Shown piece after piece: positions 29,249 to 37,913 of a stretch of DNA of 64,000 bases. The notes below the pieces were generated by a model. That model did no database searches. It saw only the letters and a list, made by a program, of their open reading frames with translations, and was not told the DNA's origin. Source of the stretch: Bizionia argentinensis JUB59 (GTDB taxonomy: Bacteria; Bacteroidota; Bacteroidia; Flavobacteriales; Flavobacteriaceae); assembly GCF_000224335.1 (NCBI RefSeq), contig NZ_AFXZ01000047.1, positions 1 to 64,000 of the forward strand, written 5' to 3'. A program made the translations under genes and the position numbers. Each line of letters opens with the position of its first letter. Position 1 is the stretch's first letter.

Positions 29249-29968
29249 ATGGAACCTAAAAAAAACCCGAAAGCAAACGTTGGCAGAAACAGTTCATTGT
29301 TCTTTGCTATTGGTTTAGCATTAATGTTGTTTTTAACAAATTATGCTATCAATTATAAAACCTATGATAAAGAATTGATTGATATCGGTACTTTGGATAT
29401 GGGTGACGAATTAGAAGAAGAAGTTCCAATTACTGAAACCATTGCTACACCGCCACCACCGCCACCGCCACCAGCAGCACCGGAAATAATTGAAATTGTT
29501 GAGGATGATGAAGAGATTGAAGAAACAGTAATCGAGTCAACTGAAACAAGTCAGGAAGAAGAGATTATTGAAATTGAAGAGGTTCAAGTAGAAGAGATAG
29601 CAGAATTAGAGGAGGTTCCTTTTGCAGTTATCGAAAACGTTCCAGTTTTTCCAGGTTGTGAAAAAGGGAACAACGAAGATAAAAAGAACTGTATGAATGA
29701 GAAATTGAGAGATTTCATTGGTAAAAAGTTCAATACAGATTTAGCTCAGGAATTAGGTCTATCAGGTATCCAGCAAATCCGTGTATTCTTTAAAATTGAT
29801 AAAAATGGGGATATTGTAGATGTTCAAGCACGAGCTCCGCACCCAAGTTTAGAGAAAGAAGCTAGGCGTGTTATTGGTTTATTGCCTAAAATGCAGCCTG
29901 GAAAACAAAGAGGAAAAGCCGTAAGAGTTCCTTACTTTTTACCTATAAAGTTCCAAGTCCAAGACTAA
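29249..29968 (+). CDS. tonB: TonB energy transducer
   Basis: TonB passes proton-motive force from the inner membrane (ExbB/ExbD) to outer-membrane transporters. From the ATG at 29249 it has 239 residues: a short cytoplasmic start (MEPKKNPKAN), one membrane anchor (16-34), a run of eight prolines (67-74), a very acidic linker rich in Glu and Ile (78-130), and the C-terminal TonB domain beginning VIENVPVFPGCE. That domain includes EKEARRVIGLLPKMQPGKQ and ends FLPIKFQVQD. An in-frame start at 29195 would add 18 residues before the anchor and overlaps a hairpin, so I prefer 29249. No exbB or exbD is in the window. Confidence 0.92.
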   Translation: MEPKKNPKANVGRNSSLFFAIGLALMLFLTNYAINYKTYDKELIDIGTLDMGDELEEEVPITETIATPPPPPPPPAAPEIIEIVEDDEEIEETVIESTETSQEEEIIEIEEVQVEEIAELEEVPFAVIENVPVFPGCEKGNNEDKKNCMNEKLRDFIGKKFNTDLAQELGLSGIQQIRVFFKIDKNGDIVDVQARAPHPSLEKEARRVIGLLPKMQPGKQRGKAVRVPYFLPIKFQVQD

Positions 29969-29997
29969 ATAAAAAATACGCTTTTATATAAAATTAG

Positions 29998-30030
29998 AAT
30001 CCCGATACGTTTTAGTATCGGGATTTTTTA
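29998..30030 (+). terminator. Terminator after tonB
   Basis: A perfect 11-bp stem, AATCCCGATAC with GTATCGGGATT around a 6-nt loop, followed by a T-run. The remaining ~200 bp before remB shows no clear feature except a weak -7-like TATCTTTC at 30203-30210. Confidence 0.92.
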
Positions 30031-30232
30031 TTTTAGTCATTTATTGTCTTATAAATGTTGGTGTTTAGGTCTTATAAAACAGGAAGACATTCAGTGTATT
30101 TCCTTTTTTAAACAGGCAACGTTGGCGTATTTAAAAAAGTAAATCAGTGCCGTCAAGCTGGTTTTGTTAAATGATTTTTTATGCGTGTTATTAAAAAAAT
30201 AGTATCTTTCAAATGCCTAAAATTCTTTATAA

Positions 30233-32341
30233 ATGAATAAAAAGAACCTCCTTACCTTTTTGCTTCTTTTAGTTCAAATTGTTTTGTTCGCGCAAGACAA
30301 CAAATATTATGAGAAACCACCTGTGTTTCCGGAATGTGAATTGGTTGAGCTTTCGGGCTTACAAGTTTGTTTTGATAATCGTGTTTTTGATATAGTTTTT
30401 AATTCCTTTAAGATTCCTGATGTCGTTTCGATAGATAATTACAAAGGTGAAGTGGTTATTTTATTCGAAGTGGATAAAGAAGGTGTCTTTCGTGTTATTT
30501 ATGTTGATGCGTTGTATTCAGAATTAAAAGATGAAGCACGACGTGTTTTTGAAGTCTTTCCAAAAATCAAACCCGCTACTTATAATGGGAATCCAACTTT
30601 TAAGCAATATTCATTTGCCTTAAAAATTCCTTTAATTAAACAAACGGATCCAACAACTAAAGATTTAGCAATTAATCGAGAGCTAGCAGAATTAGAGCGC
30701 GGAGCCCGGCAAGAGTACGATAGTGTAAATACGAAACTAAAACCGTTTTCTAATAAAGAATATACCAGTCAGTTAAATATTCCTTTTACGCATGAGTTTT
30801 ATTCCCGATTTGGTAAAAATATGAACCTTGTTGGAACTAATAGTCATACTAGCTCTAAACCGTTTTTATATGAAGATGTTTCATCATATTATAACTTTGA
30901 AGCTGAAAAGGAAGCGCTAGCTAAAACAACGTCAACATTTACTGGTAGAAAACTATGGAATGAACGTTTTGTTCGGGTAGAAGGTGAAGATTATTGGTTT
31001 ACTATAGATCCCATTTTCGATTTACAAATTGGAAAGGATTTGGATGCGGATTTTAGTTATACATTCAACAACACACGTGGTGTTAATATCCAGGGAGGAT
31101 TGGGTAAGAAATTTAGTTTTTACGCGTCGGTTTTTGAAAGTCAAGGACGTTTTGCGGAATATTATAATCAATATGCCGAATCTATAAAAGCAAAGGATGA
31201 AGTTGCTGTTGTGCCTGGACGTGGTATAGCAAAACGTTTTAAAGACGATGCATACGATTATCCTGCTGCTGAAGCGTATTTGTCGTTTACGCCAGTTAAT
31301 TACTTTAATGTACAGTTTGGACAAGGAAAAAACTTTATTGGAGATGGACATCGGTCGCTATTTACGAGTGATGTAGCAAGTCCGAATCCCTTTTTAAAGT
31401 TAAATACAACATTTTGGAAAATTAAATATACCAACACATGGATGTGGCTTAAAGATTCAAGACGGGATGTTATTGATCCTGAAGGCGCGTATTTAACAAA
31501 ATACATGGCAACGCATTACTTAAGTTGGAATGCTACGAAACGGTTAAATATTGGTTTTTTCGAATCTGTAATTTGGGCAAAATCAGATAATCGCGGTTTC
31601 GATGTTAGTTATTTAAACCCTATTATTTTTTATCGTGCTATCGAATTTGAAACGGGACAGAAATCTGGAAATGCGGTTATGGGAATGTCCGCTAAATATA
31701 AATTGAGTGACGAAATAAATGTTTACGGACAATTTATTTTAGACGAATTCTCATTATCGGATATCACGGGAGGCGAAAAAAGCTGGAAAAACAAATATGG
31801 TTATCAATTAGGTGCTAAATATTACGATGCTTTTAAGATTAAAAACTTGATGATTCAGGCAGAATATAACCGTGTACGTCCATATACTTATTCTCATAAT
31901 ACGGTTGTACTTAATTATGGGCACAACAATCAGAGCATGGCACATTTATGGGGAGCCAATTTTAGTGAGTTTATTCTTATAGGTCGCTACCATTATGAAC
32001 GGTGGTTTGGGAATGCTAAATTAGTAATGGGCAAGCGTGGATTAGATTTTAATGATGGTACTGATAACTTTAGTTATGGTGGAGATATTTATCGTAGTTA
32101 TGGGGAACGACCTTATGATAAAGGTGTTACAGTTGGGCAAGGAAATCAAGCCACGACATTTTTCGCCAATCTACAAGCGGGCTACTTAATTAATCCGGCA
32201 ACTAATTTGAAAATATTTGGCGATATTACTTTCCGAGATTTTAATCCAGATACAGTAAATGCGACTACGTTTAAATCAAATACGGTGTGGTTTAATTTAG
32301 GAATTCGTACTGATTTATTTAATTGGTATTTTGATTTGTAA
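30233..32341 (+). CDS. remB: Gliding motility protein RemB-like; TonB-C-like domain plus Wzi-type barrel
   Basis: A 702-residue outer-membrane protein. The signal peptide ends LFAQDNK (about residue 21). Residues ~28-140 read like a TonB C-terminal domain: PPVFPECE, VVILFEVDKEGVFRVIYVDA and DEARRVFEVFPKIKPATYNG. From about 180 to the end there is a beta-barrel of the capsule-assembly Wzi kind, with many alternating aromatic strands (for example YFNVQFGQGKNFIGDGHRSL) and a terminal aromatic residue pair FDL. The combination and length match RemB of flavobacteria, an outer-membrane protein that supports gliding. The assignment is from recall, not alignment. It sits between tonB and the heme O synthase gene. 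Confidence 0.68.
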   Translation: MNKKNLLTFLLLLVQIVLFAQDNKYYEKPPVFPECELVELSGLQVCFDNRVFDIVFNSFKIPDVVSIDNYKGEVVILFEVDKEGVFRVIYVDALYSELKDEARRVFEVFPKIKPATYNGNPTFKQYSFALKIPLIKQTDPTTKDLAINRELAELERGARQEYDSVNTKLKPFSNKEYTSQLNIPFTHEFYSRFGKNMNLVGTNSHTSSKPFLYEDVSSYYNFEAEKEALAKTTSTFTGRKLWNERFVRVEGEDYWFTIDPIFDLQIGKDLDADFSYTFNNTRGVNIQGGLGKKFSFYASVFESQGRFAEYYNQYAESIKAKDEVAVVPGRGIAKRFKDDAYDYPAAEAYLSFTPVNYFNVQFGQGKNFIGDGHRSLFTSDVASPNPFLKLNTTFWKIKYTNTWMWLKDSRRDVIDPEGAYLTKYMATHYLSWNATKRLNIGFFESVIWAKSDNRGFDVSYLNPIIFYRAIEFETGQKSGNAVMGMSAKYKLSDEINVYGQFILDEFSLSDITGGEKSWKNKYGYQLGAKYYDAFKIKNLMIQAEYNRVRPYTYSHNTVVLNYGHNNQSMAHLWGANFSEFILIGRYHYERWFGNAKLVMGKRGLDFNDGTDNFSYGGDIYRSYGERPYDKGVTVGQGNQATTFFANLQAGYLINPATNLKIFGDITFRDFNPDTVNATTFKSNTVWFNLGIRTDLFNWYFDL

Positions 32342-32365
32342 AATTAACTTTTCAAAGTATCTTTG
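32335..32365 (+). promoter_or_regulatory. ctaB promoter
   Basis: TTTG (32335-32338), 19 bp, TATCTTTG (32358-32365). The -33 element lies inside the last codons of remB. Confidence 0.78.
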
Positions 32366-32401
32366 CAATCGCAATAAACGCGTAAAAAGCAAACCATTAC
32401 T

Positions 32402-33295
32402 TTGAGTAAGCAAGCCACGTTCTCAGTTAAACATTCTTTAGTTTCTGATTTTAAAGAAATCACGAAAATGCGCTTATCATTAAGCGTTGTTTTTTCTTCA
32501 ATGGCAGGTTATCTCTTGGGTGCTGAAATTGTCGATTTTTCTATTCTTATTTTACTAGCTTTCGGTGGTTATTTTATGGTAGGTGCTTCTAATATTTTTA
32601 ATCAAATTATTGAAAAAGATTTGGATTCCTTAATGGATCGCACCAAAAACAGACCTATTCCCGCTGGACGTATATCTGTAACTAACGCGTTCGCTATGGG
32701 ATGTGTCTTTACTGTTTTTGGTATTGGTATTTTGTATTTTATTAATCAGCAAACAGCTATGTTTGCCGCCATATCTATATTTTTATATACCTGTGTTTAT
32801 ACGCCATTAAAAACAAAAACACCATTGTCCGTTTTTGTTGGTGCTATTCCAGGTGCTATTCCCTTTATGTTGGGTTGGGTAGCTGCTACTAATAATTTTG
32901 GTATTGAAGCTGGAACTCTTTTTGCTATTCAGTTTTTCTGGCAATTCCCGCACTTTTGGGCTATCGGATGGTTTCTATTTGATGACTATAAAAAAGGCGG
33001 CTTCTTTATGTTGCCAACAGGGAAACAAGATCGAGGGACGGCTAAACAAGTTATAATGTACTCCATTTGGACTTTATTAGTGTCTATTGTTCCAGCTTTC
33101 GGATTTACAGGTAGATTACAATTGTCTATTGTAGCATCAGTAATAGTTTTTTTGCTTGGATTAGGTATGTTGTATTACGCTATTCAGCTCTATAAAAAAA
33201 TGACGGTTCTATCAGCAAGACATCTTATGTTGGTGAGCGTAATTTATATCACATTATTACAAATAATCTACGTTGTAGATAAATTTATTAGATAA
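32402..33295 (+). CDS. ctaB: Protoheme IX farnesyltransferase (heme O synthase)
   Basis: A membrane prenyltransferase of the UbiA superfamily that farnesylates heme B to heme O, the precursor of heme A for the aa3 oxidase. It has 297 residues and about eight helices. The first Asp-rich motif is NQIIEKDLDSLMDRTKNRP and the second region is DDYKKGGFFMLP; the conserved HFWAIGWF precedes it. It begins at TTG 32402, about 30 nt after the predicted transcription start. It ends 2 bp before a subunit III gene, so heme supply and oxidase subunits are co-expressed. Confidence 0.95.
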   Translation: MSKQATFSVKHSLVSDFKEITKMRLSLSVVFSSMAGYLLGAEIVDFSILILLAFGGYFMVGASNIFNQIIEKDLDSLMDRTKNRPIPAGRISVTNAFAMGCVFTVFGIGILYFINQQTAMFAAISIFLYTCVYTPLKTKTPLSVFVGAIPGAIPFMLGWVAATNNFGIEAGTLFAIQFFWQFPHFWAIGWFLFDDYKKGGFFMLPTGKQDRGTAKQVIMYSIWTLLVSIVPAFGFTGRLQLSIVASVIVFLLGLGMLYYAIQLYKKMTVLSARHLMLVSVIYITLLQIIYVVDKFIR

Positions 33296-33297
33296 CC

Positions 33298-33879
33298 ATG
33301 GATTTAACCCAAGGAACTTTAGAAGAGAAAAGAGGCAGAGCAAAAAAAATGATGCTTTGGTTTGGTATATTGTCACTAATTATGTCTTTTGCAGGCTGGA
33401 CAAGTGCGTTTGTAGTTAGTAGCACGCGACCAGATTGGGCAACAGATTTTCAATTACCACAAGCATTTATTTATAGTACAATTGTTATTTTAATTAGCAG
33501 CATGACGATTTGGATGGCCAAACGGAGCATGTCGCAAAGTAACAGGCAAATGACGACGGTTTGGTTATTAACAACCTTTGTTTTGGGTATTGCATTTATA
33601 TCTACCCAGTTTATGGGTTTTCAACAAATTATAGATTTGGGTTATAATTTCACGGGACCAACCAGTAATGTTACCATGAGTTATATTTATTTGATAGCAG
33701 TGGTGCATATTATTCACGTGGCGGTTGGATTATTTAGCTTGTTGGTTGTAATTTATAATCATTTTAAACAAAAGTATACAGCCAACCAAATGTTGGGCTT
33801 AGAGTTAATCGCAACATACTGGCATTTTGTAGATTTACTTTGGGTCTATCTCTTTTTATTCCTATATTTCGTGGGGTAA
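33298..33879 (+). CDS. Cytochrome c oxidase subunit III (short form)
   Basis: A 193-residue subunit III-like protein of the heme-copper oxidase with five membrane helices. It starts MDLTQGTLEEKRGRAKKM, common for Bacteroidota subunit III, and ends with the family signature ATYWHFVDLLWVYLFLFLYF. It lies directly after ctaB (2 bp). A second, longer subunit III follows 137 bp downstream, so the locus has two. Confidence 0.92.
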   Translation: MDLTQGTLEEKRGRAKKMMLWFGILSLIMSFAGWTSAFVVSSTRPDWATDFQLPQAFIYSTIVILISSMTIWMAKRSMSQSNRQMTTVWLLTTFVLGIAFISTQFMGFQQIIDLGYNFTGPTSNVTMSYIYLIAVVHIIHVAVGLFSLLVVIYNHFKQKYTANQMLGLELIATYWHFVDLLWVYLFLFLYFVG

Positions 33880-33980
33880 AATTGACGCTTAAACATACCA
33901 ACAAAAACACCTATTATTTAATATGCGCTATATGTTTCTAAAATATAGTAGTGGATATTTCTTTAAAAAGATAAATTGAT

Positions 33981-33988
33981 TATTTTTG
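33981..33988 (+). promoter_or_regulatory. Likely promoter of the second subunit III gene
   Basis: TATTTTTG fits the -7 box, 28 bp before the ATG at 34017. The -33 element is poor. Confidence 0.5.
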
Positions 33989-34016
33989 TACAACTTTTAT
34001 TAACTAAATCTGACAT

Positions 34017-34997
34017 ATGAGTACTACAGTTGTAAAAACTGGAACCGAAGGTAAAACCTGGGGAGGCGGAAACGAACCTCTAAAAGCAAGTTATGGTAAA
34101 ATGATGATGTGGTTTTTTATCGTATCGGATGCCTTGACGTTTTCAGGATTTTTAGCAGCCTATGGCTTTTCCAGATTTAAATTTAGTCAATCGTGGCCAA
34201 TTGCCGATGACGTATTTACCCACGTACCTTTCTTACATGGGCAAGAGTTACCAATGATTTACGTAGCGTTCATGACGTTCATTTTAATCATGTCGTCTGT
34301 TACAATGGTTTTAGCCGTGGATGCTGGTCACCATATGAATAAAGCTAAAGTAACACTATACATGTTTTTAACCGTTATAGGTGGTGTTATATTCTTAAGC
34401 TCTCAAGCTTGGGAGTGGTCAACATTCATAAAAGGTGATTATGGTGCTGTTGGAACTCATGGTGGAAACATTATCCATTTTGTTGATACAGATGGTAATC
34501 GTGTTGCGCTAAAAGATTTTGCAACAGCAGAAGCTTCGGCACGTGAGAGACATGAAAGTAAAAAGGGGATTTGGTTTACAAGTGAGACCTCGCTTCCAAG
34601 TTTTACTTTTAACGAAGTTGTAAAAGGTTTTGAAGCCAATCCAAACTTATTGGTTCAGACGACTTATTCAGACGAAAATGGCAAAAAAATCATTTTATCT
34701 AGAAGCAAGTCATTAAACGAATTAAAAACCAAAGGGAAAAATGTAGTAGAAGGTGCTAACCTTATTCAAAATGAATATGGTCCACCACTATTCGCAGACT
34801 TCTTCTTCTTTATTACAGGATTCCACGGATTTCACGTATCGATTGGAGTTATGTTAAATATAATCGTATTCTTTAACGTCATAGTAGGAACCTACGAACG
34901 CAGGGGAAGTTACGAAATGGTTGAGAAAGTTGGTCTTTATTGGCACTTTGTAGATTTAGTATGGGTATTCGTATTCACTTTCTTCTACCTTGTTTAA
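34017..34997 (+). CDS. Cytochrome c oxidase subunit III (long form with insert)
   Basis: A 326-residue subunit III. The N-terminal and C-terminal halves have the usual helices (GKMMMWFFIVSDALTFSGFL and the ending GLYWHFVDLVWVFVFTFFYL). Between SSQAWEWSTFIKG (about residue 138) and FADFFFFITGFHGFHVSIGV (about 262) there is a hydrophilic insert of ~120 residues, predicted to lie outside the membrane. It is probably the main structural subunit III, with the shorter one upstream in an auxiliary role, but this is inference. It is followed by subunit IV after 21 bp. Confidence 0.92.
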   Translation: MSTTVVKTGTEGKTWGGGNEPLKASYGKMMMWFFIVSDALTFSGFLAAYGFSRFKFSQSWPIADDVFTHVPFLHGQELPMIYVAFMTFILIMSSVTMVLAVDAGHHMNKAKVTLYMFLTVIGGVIFLSSQAWEWSTFIKGDYGAVGTHGGNIIHFVDTDGNRVALKDFATAEASARERHESKKGIWFTSETSLPSFTFNEVVKGFEANPNLLVQTTYSDENGKKIILSRSKSLNELKTKGKNVVEGANLIQNEYGPPLFADFFFFITGFHGFHVSIGVMLNIIVFFNVIVGTYERRGSYEMVEKVGLYWHFVDLVWVFVFTFFYLV

Positions 34998-35018
34998 TTA
35001 TAGATAATACAGTTAAAA

Positions 35019-35399
35019 ATGGCAGACGCACATAATTTAGAAATATTTAGAGGTTTAGTGAAATTCAAATCTAATACTCAAAAAATTTGGGGAGTTTTAA
35101 TTTTACTTACCATTGTTACAGCAGTAGAAGTAGTTTTAGGTATTTATAAACCTGGGATTTTAATGGGTAATGTTCTAGGGATGAGTATTCTGAACTGGAT
35201 TTTTATTATTCTAACCATCGTAAAAGCTTATTATATTACTTGGGACTTCATGCATATGCGTGATGAAACCGCAGCATTTAGGCGTATGGCTATATGGACA
35301 GGCGTTTTCTTAATCTCCTATCTTATTTTTATATTACTTCAAGAAGGTGATTATATAGGAGATGTGTTTGCAAATGGTTTTGTAAAACAAGATTTTTAA
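35019..35399 (+). CDS. Cytochrome c oxidase subunit IV family protein
   Basis: A 126-residue membrane protein with three helices (about 21-42, 48-70 and 86-108). The prokaryotic subunit IV pattern is visible in WGVLILLTIVTAVEVVLGI and KAYYITWDFMHMRDE. Such small subunits stabilise the oxidase and have no redox centre. It lies behind the long subunit III and ends 19 bp before a strong terminator. Confidence 0.9.
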   Translation: MADAHNLEIFRGLVKFKSNTQKIWGVLILLTIVTAVEVVLGIYKPGILMGNVLGMSILNWIFIILTIVKAYYITWDFMHMRDETAAFRRMAIWTGVFLISYLIFILLQEGDYIGDVFANGFVKQDF

Positions 35400-35417
35400 A
35401 TCAGTTAAATATTCTAC

Positions 35418-35447
35418 AAAAGGCGGTTTTTTAAACCGCCTTTTTTT
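35418..35447 (+). terminator. Terminator after subunit IV
   Basis: An 11-bp perfect stem, AAAGGCGGTTT with AAACCGCCTTT around a 3-nt loop, and a T-run. The T-run merges into the next gene's putative -7 box. Confidence 0.93.
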
Positions 35448-35454
35448 ATTTTTG
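35447..35454 (+). promoter_or_regulatory. Putative -7 box fused to the terminator T-tract
   Basis: TATTTTTG ends 4 bp before the ATG at 35459. If used, the mRNA would be leaderless or nearly so. No -33 element is visible, and a T-tract makes chance matches more likely. Confidence 0.4.
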
Positions 35455-35458
35455 CACT

Positions 35459-36169
35459 ATGAGAACAAAGCAGATAAAAAGGAATGTTATTTTAGGGGTT
35501 TTATTCTTATTACCAGTCATGTTTGTTCTGGTATTATCCCTTTCAGAGGACAACTACAATCCTCTTGAAATAATTAATGAGAACGTCGTTGAGCTTCCCA
35601 AAAACGATAAAGGCATTAAATTAGACGAGCATATTACTGTTCTAGCTTTTTTCGGTAAAAAGCCTATGGAAATGGCAACTTCCGCTTCTAACTTAAAAGA
35701 ATTGGTCTATCAGAAGTTTAAAGGTTTTAAAAAATTTCAAATTGTGGTGTTAGTACCTTTCGGTACAGAGGAAGAATCCGAAATCTTATTTAAAGAAATT
35801 GCACGTTATGAAGATTTGCGCTTTTGGCATTTTGTTCATGCAGATGAAGAAGCAATTAAGAAAACTTTTAATGGCTTAAAAGCATCTTTTAGCCTCTCTA
35901 ACAACTTAGCTACTGATAATGTGTTTATTATTGATACGGATCGCCATCAACGTGGTCGATTAGATGATCGAAGCGATAAAGAAAGAGAGAATAATAAACC
36001 AGCCTATTCATTGGATGCTTATAACTCTATTCAAGTATCTATTATTAAAAATAAAATGAGTTCCGAGGATTTACGAGTCCTTTTTACTGAATATCGCCAA
36101 AAGCGTAAAGGTAATTTCGATTCGGAAACACGTCGGGCTAATGAATTAAAACCTTCAAGTCATGAGTAA
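35459..36169 (+). CDS. SCO-like membrane-anchored protein without cysteines, function unknown
   Basis: A 236-residue protein with an N-terminal membrane anchor (about 9-28) and a periplasmic domain. The sequence reads like a thioredoxin/SCO fold: HITVLAFFGKKPMEMATSAS where SCO proteins carry CxxxC, an alpha-beta run (KFQIVVLVPFGTEEESE), and NVFIIDTDRHQRGRLDD near the SCO beta-hairpin. No cysteine occurs in the whole chain, so it cannot bind copper by CxxxC or act as a thiol reductase. It overlaps the true SCO1 gene by 8 bp, which points to joint function in oxidase assembly. The fold assignment is an inference from pattern. Confidence 0.7.
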   Translation: MRTKQIKRNVILGVLFLLPVMFVLVLSLSEDNYNPLEIINENVVELPKNDKGIKLDEHITVLAFFGKKPMEMATSASNLKELVYQKFKGFKKFQIVVLVPFGTEEESEILFKEIARYEDLRFWHFVHADEEAIKKTFNGLKASFSLSNNLATDNVFIIDTDRHQRGRLDDRSDKERENNKPAYSLDAYNSIQVSIIKNKMSSEDLRVLFTEYRQKRKGNFDSETRRANELKPSSHE

Positions 36170-36917
36170 GAAAACTAGTTATTCGTATGTAGGCATTGCC
36201 TTTGTTATATTAGTGTTTGGAATATGGTTTATACCTAGAATTGTAGATCGCATTACCAAAGGAGATACAGTTAGAAACGACAACCGAAGTGAGCAGGTTT
36301 CTAAATCCGATTTTTCTGTAGACGAAACGGCCCCTTTGGACTTTATAAATATCAATGGTACACCTAAAAAGGTGCCTTCTTTTAGTTTTACCAATCAGGA
36401 TGGTGAAACGATTACAGAAAAAGATTATGAGGGTAAAGTGTATGTGGTTGAATTCTTTTTTACAACCTGTCCAACAATTTGCCCAAGAATGAATAAAAAT
36501 TTGGTGCAGATTCAAAATAAATTTGAAGGTTATGAAAATTTCGGTGTGGCATCTTTTACCATTATGCCAAAAACTGATACACCTGAGGTTTTAAAAGCTT
36601 ATGCTGAAGAGTATGGAATTACCAATCCAAATTGGAATTTATTAACGGGTGATCAAGATGCTATTTTCGAATTGGCTAATATTGGATTTAATATCTTTGT
36701 GGGTGAAGAAGAAACGGAGGAAGCTGGTTTTGAACATTCAGGGAATTTCGCTTTAATTGATAAAAATGGCTTTGTACGTTCTAGACAAGATCATTTTGGT
36801 AATCCTAAAATTTTCTATTCAGGAATTATTAGTGAAGCCGAAAAATATGATGAGGATGGACAAGAGCAAGAAATTAGTATGCTAAAAGAGGATATCGCTA
36901 AATTGTTGAAAGAATAA
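36162..36917 (+). CDS. SCO1/SenC copper chaperone
   Basis: SCO proteins deliver copper to, or reduce, the CuA site of subunit II. This one has 251 residues: an N-terminal membrane anchor (about 8-30) and a thioredoxin-like domain with the copper motif FFFTTCPTICPRMNKNL (Cys103 and Cys107) and the distal histidine ligand in GFEHSGNF (His192). The closing region FVRSRQDHFGNP is typical. It sits in a group with oxidase and assembly genes, overlapping both neighbours by a few bases. Confidence 0.94.
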   Translation: MSKKTSYSYVGIAFVILVFGIWFIPRIVDRITKGDTVRNDNRSEQVSKSDFSVDETAPLDFININGTPKKVPSFSFTNQDGETITEKDYEGKVYVVEFFFTTCPTICPRMNKNLVQIQNKFEGYENFGVASFTIMPKTDTPEVLKAYAEEYGITNPNWNLLTGDQDAIFELANIGFNIFVGEEETEEAGFEHSGNFALIDKNGFVRSRQDHFGNPKIFYSGIISEAEKYDEDGQEQEISMLKEDIAKLLKE

Positions 36918-37447
36918 TGAACTCAAACGTACAAGCAGAACAGAAATATAACAAATGGATTATTATCCTGTCTGTGGTTATTCCTATCGTAGTAGCCGTT
37001 CTTTTTGGTGTTAAAATACCGAATGTAGAGCCGCTTACATTTTTACCGCCAATTTATGCAACAATTAATGCCTTTACTGCTTTGGTTTTAGTTGCAAGCT
37101 TTTTAGCAATTACCAATGGCAAACGAAAATTACATGAAAAGTTAATGAAGCTTGCTATTATGCTTTCCGTGGCATTTTTAGCTATGTATGTGGCGTATCA
37201 TATGACAAGCGATTCTACAAAATACGGTGGAGAAGGTGTTATTAAATATGTGTATTATGTTATTTTACTTTTACATATAGTTTTGTCAATCGTAGTTATT
37301 CCTTTTGTATTAATAACTTATGTTCGTGCTATTACTAATAATATTGAGCGTCATAAAACGATAGCGCGCATAACCTTTCCATTATGGTTATTTGTTGCGG
37401 TTTCTGGTGTTGTGGTATTTATTATGATTTCACCATACTACGCTTAA
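36917..37447 (+). CDS. DUF420 membrane protein, probable oxidase assembly factor
   Basis: A 176-residue inner-membrane protein with five helices (about 14-32, 40-62, 75-92, 105-130 and 150-172). It contains the DUF420 pattern of conserved histidines, HEKLMKLAIMLSVAFLAMYV and HIVLSIVVIPFVLITYVRA followed by RHKTIARIT. DUF420 relatives such as CtaM in Staphylococcus are required for heme A oxidase maturation. It starts on the stop codon of SCO1 (1-bp overlap). Confidence 0.88.
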   Translation: MNSNVQAEQKYNKWIIILSVVIPIVVAVLFGVKIPNVEPLTFLPPIYATINAFTALVLVASFLAITNGKRKLHEKLMKLAIMLSVAFLAMYVAYHMTSDSTKYGGEGVIKYVYYVILLLHIVLSIVVIPFVLITYVRAITNNIERHKTIARITFPLWLFVAVSGVVVFIMISPYYA

Positions 37448-37496
37448 TATGCAAATGATGGTGCAAGTTTAATCGATTATAGTTTAATTTTTAATT

Positions 37497-37724
37497 ATGA
37501 AAAAAGCAATTATTCTTACCCTAATTATAACACTCTTTTATGTTATTCCTGCTGAAGCACAGTGCGCCATGTGTCGCGCCGTTTTAGAAACTGAAGAAGG
37601 TCAAGGACAAGCTAAAGGTATTAATAATGGTATTGTATACTTAATGGCGGTACCGTATGTTTTAGTTGGTGGTATAGGTTTATTTATTTTTCGCAGTTTT
37701 AGGACTAAAAAGGATAAAAACTAA
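37497..37724 (+). CDS. Small exported CxxC membrane protein, function unknown
   Basis: 75 residues: a signal-peptide-like start (MKKAIILTLIITLFYVIPAEA), then QCAMCRAVLETEEGQGQAKG with a CxxC pair, then one membrane helix (about 46-64) and a basic tail. I do not recognise a named family. The CxxC just after the cleavage site, and its place behind SCO1 and DUF420, suggest a metal or thiol role in oxidase assembly. This is an inference only. Confidence 0.7.
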   Translation: MKKAIILTLIITLFYVIPAEAQCAMCRAVLETEEGQGQAKGINNGIVYLMAVPYVLVGGIGLFIFRSFRTKKDKN

Positions 37725-37913
37725 AACAACTGATGTTTAGAGGTTTTATTTTATTTATTTTTTAAAGATGGCATTATGTCAGAATTTGATAAATAGCGAT
37801 TTCTAATAAATTCTTAATCAAATTATTCGTGATTTTAAGACAATAACCTGTTAAAAACCAATTATTTGTAAAAGTTTTAACACATTTCGAAAAACCATCG
37901 TTTAAAATATATC

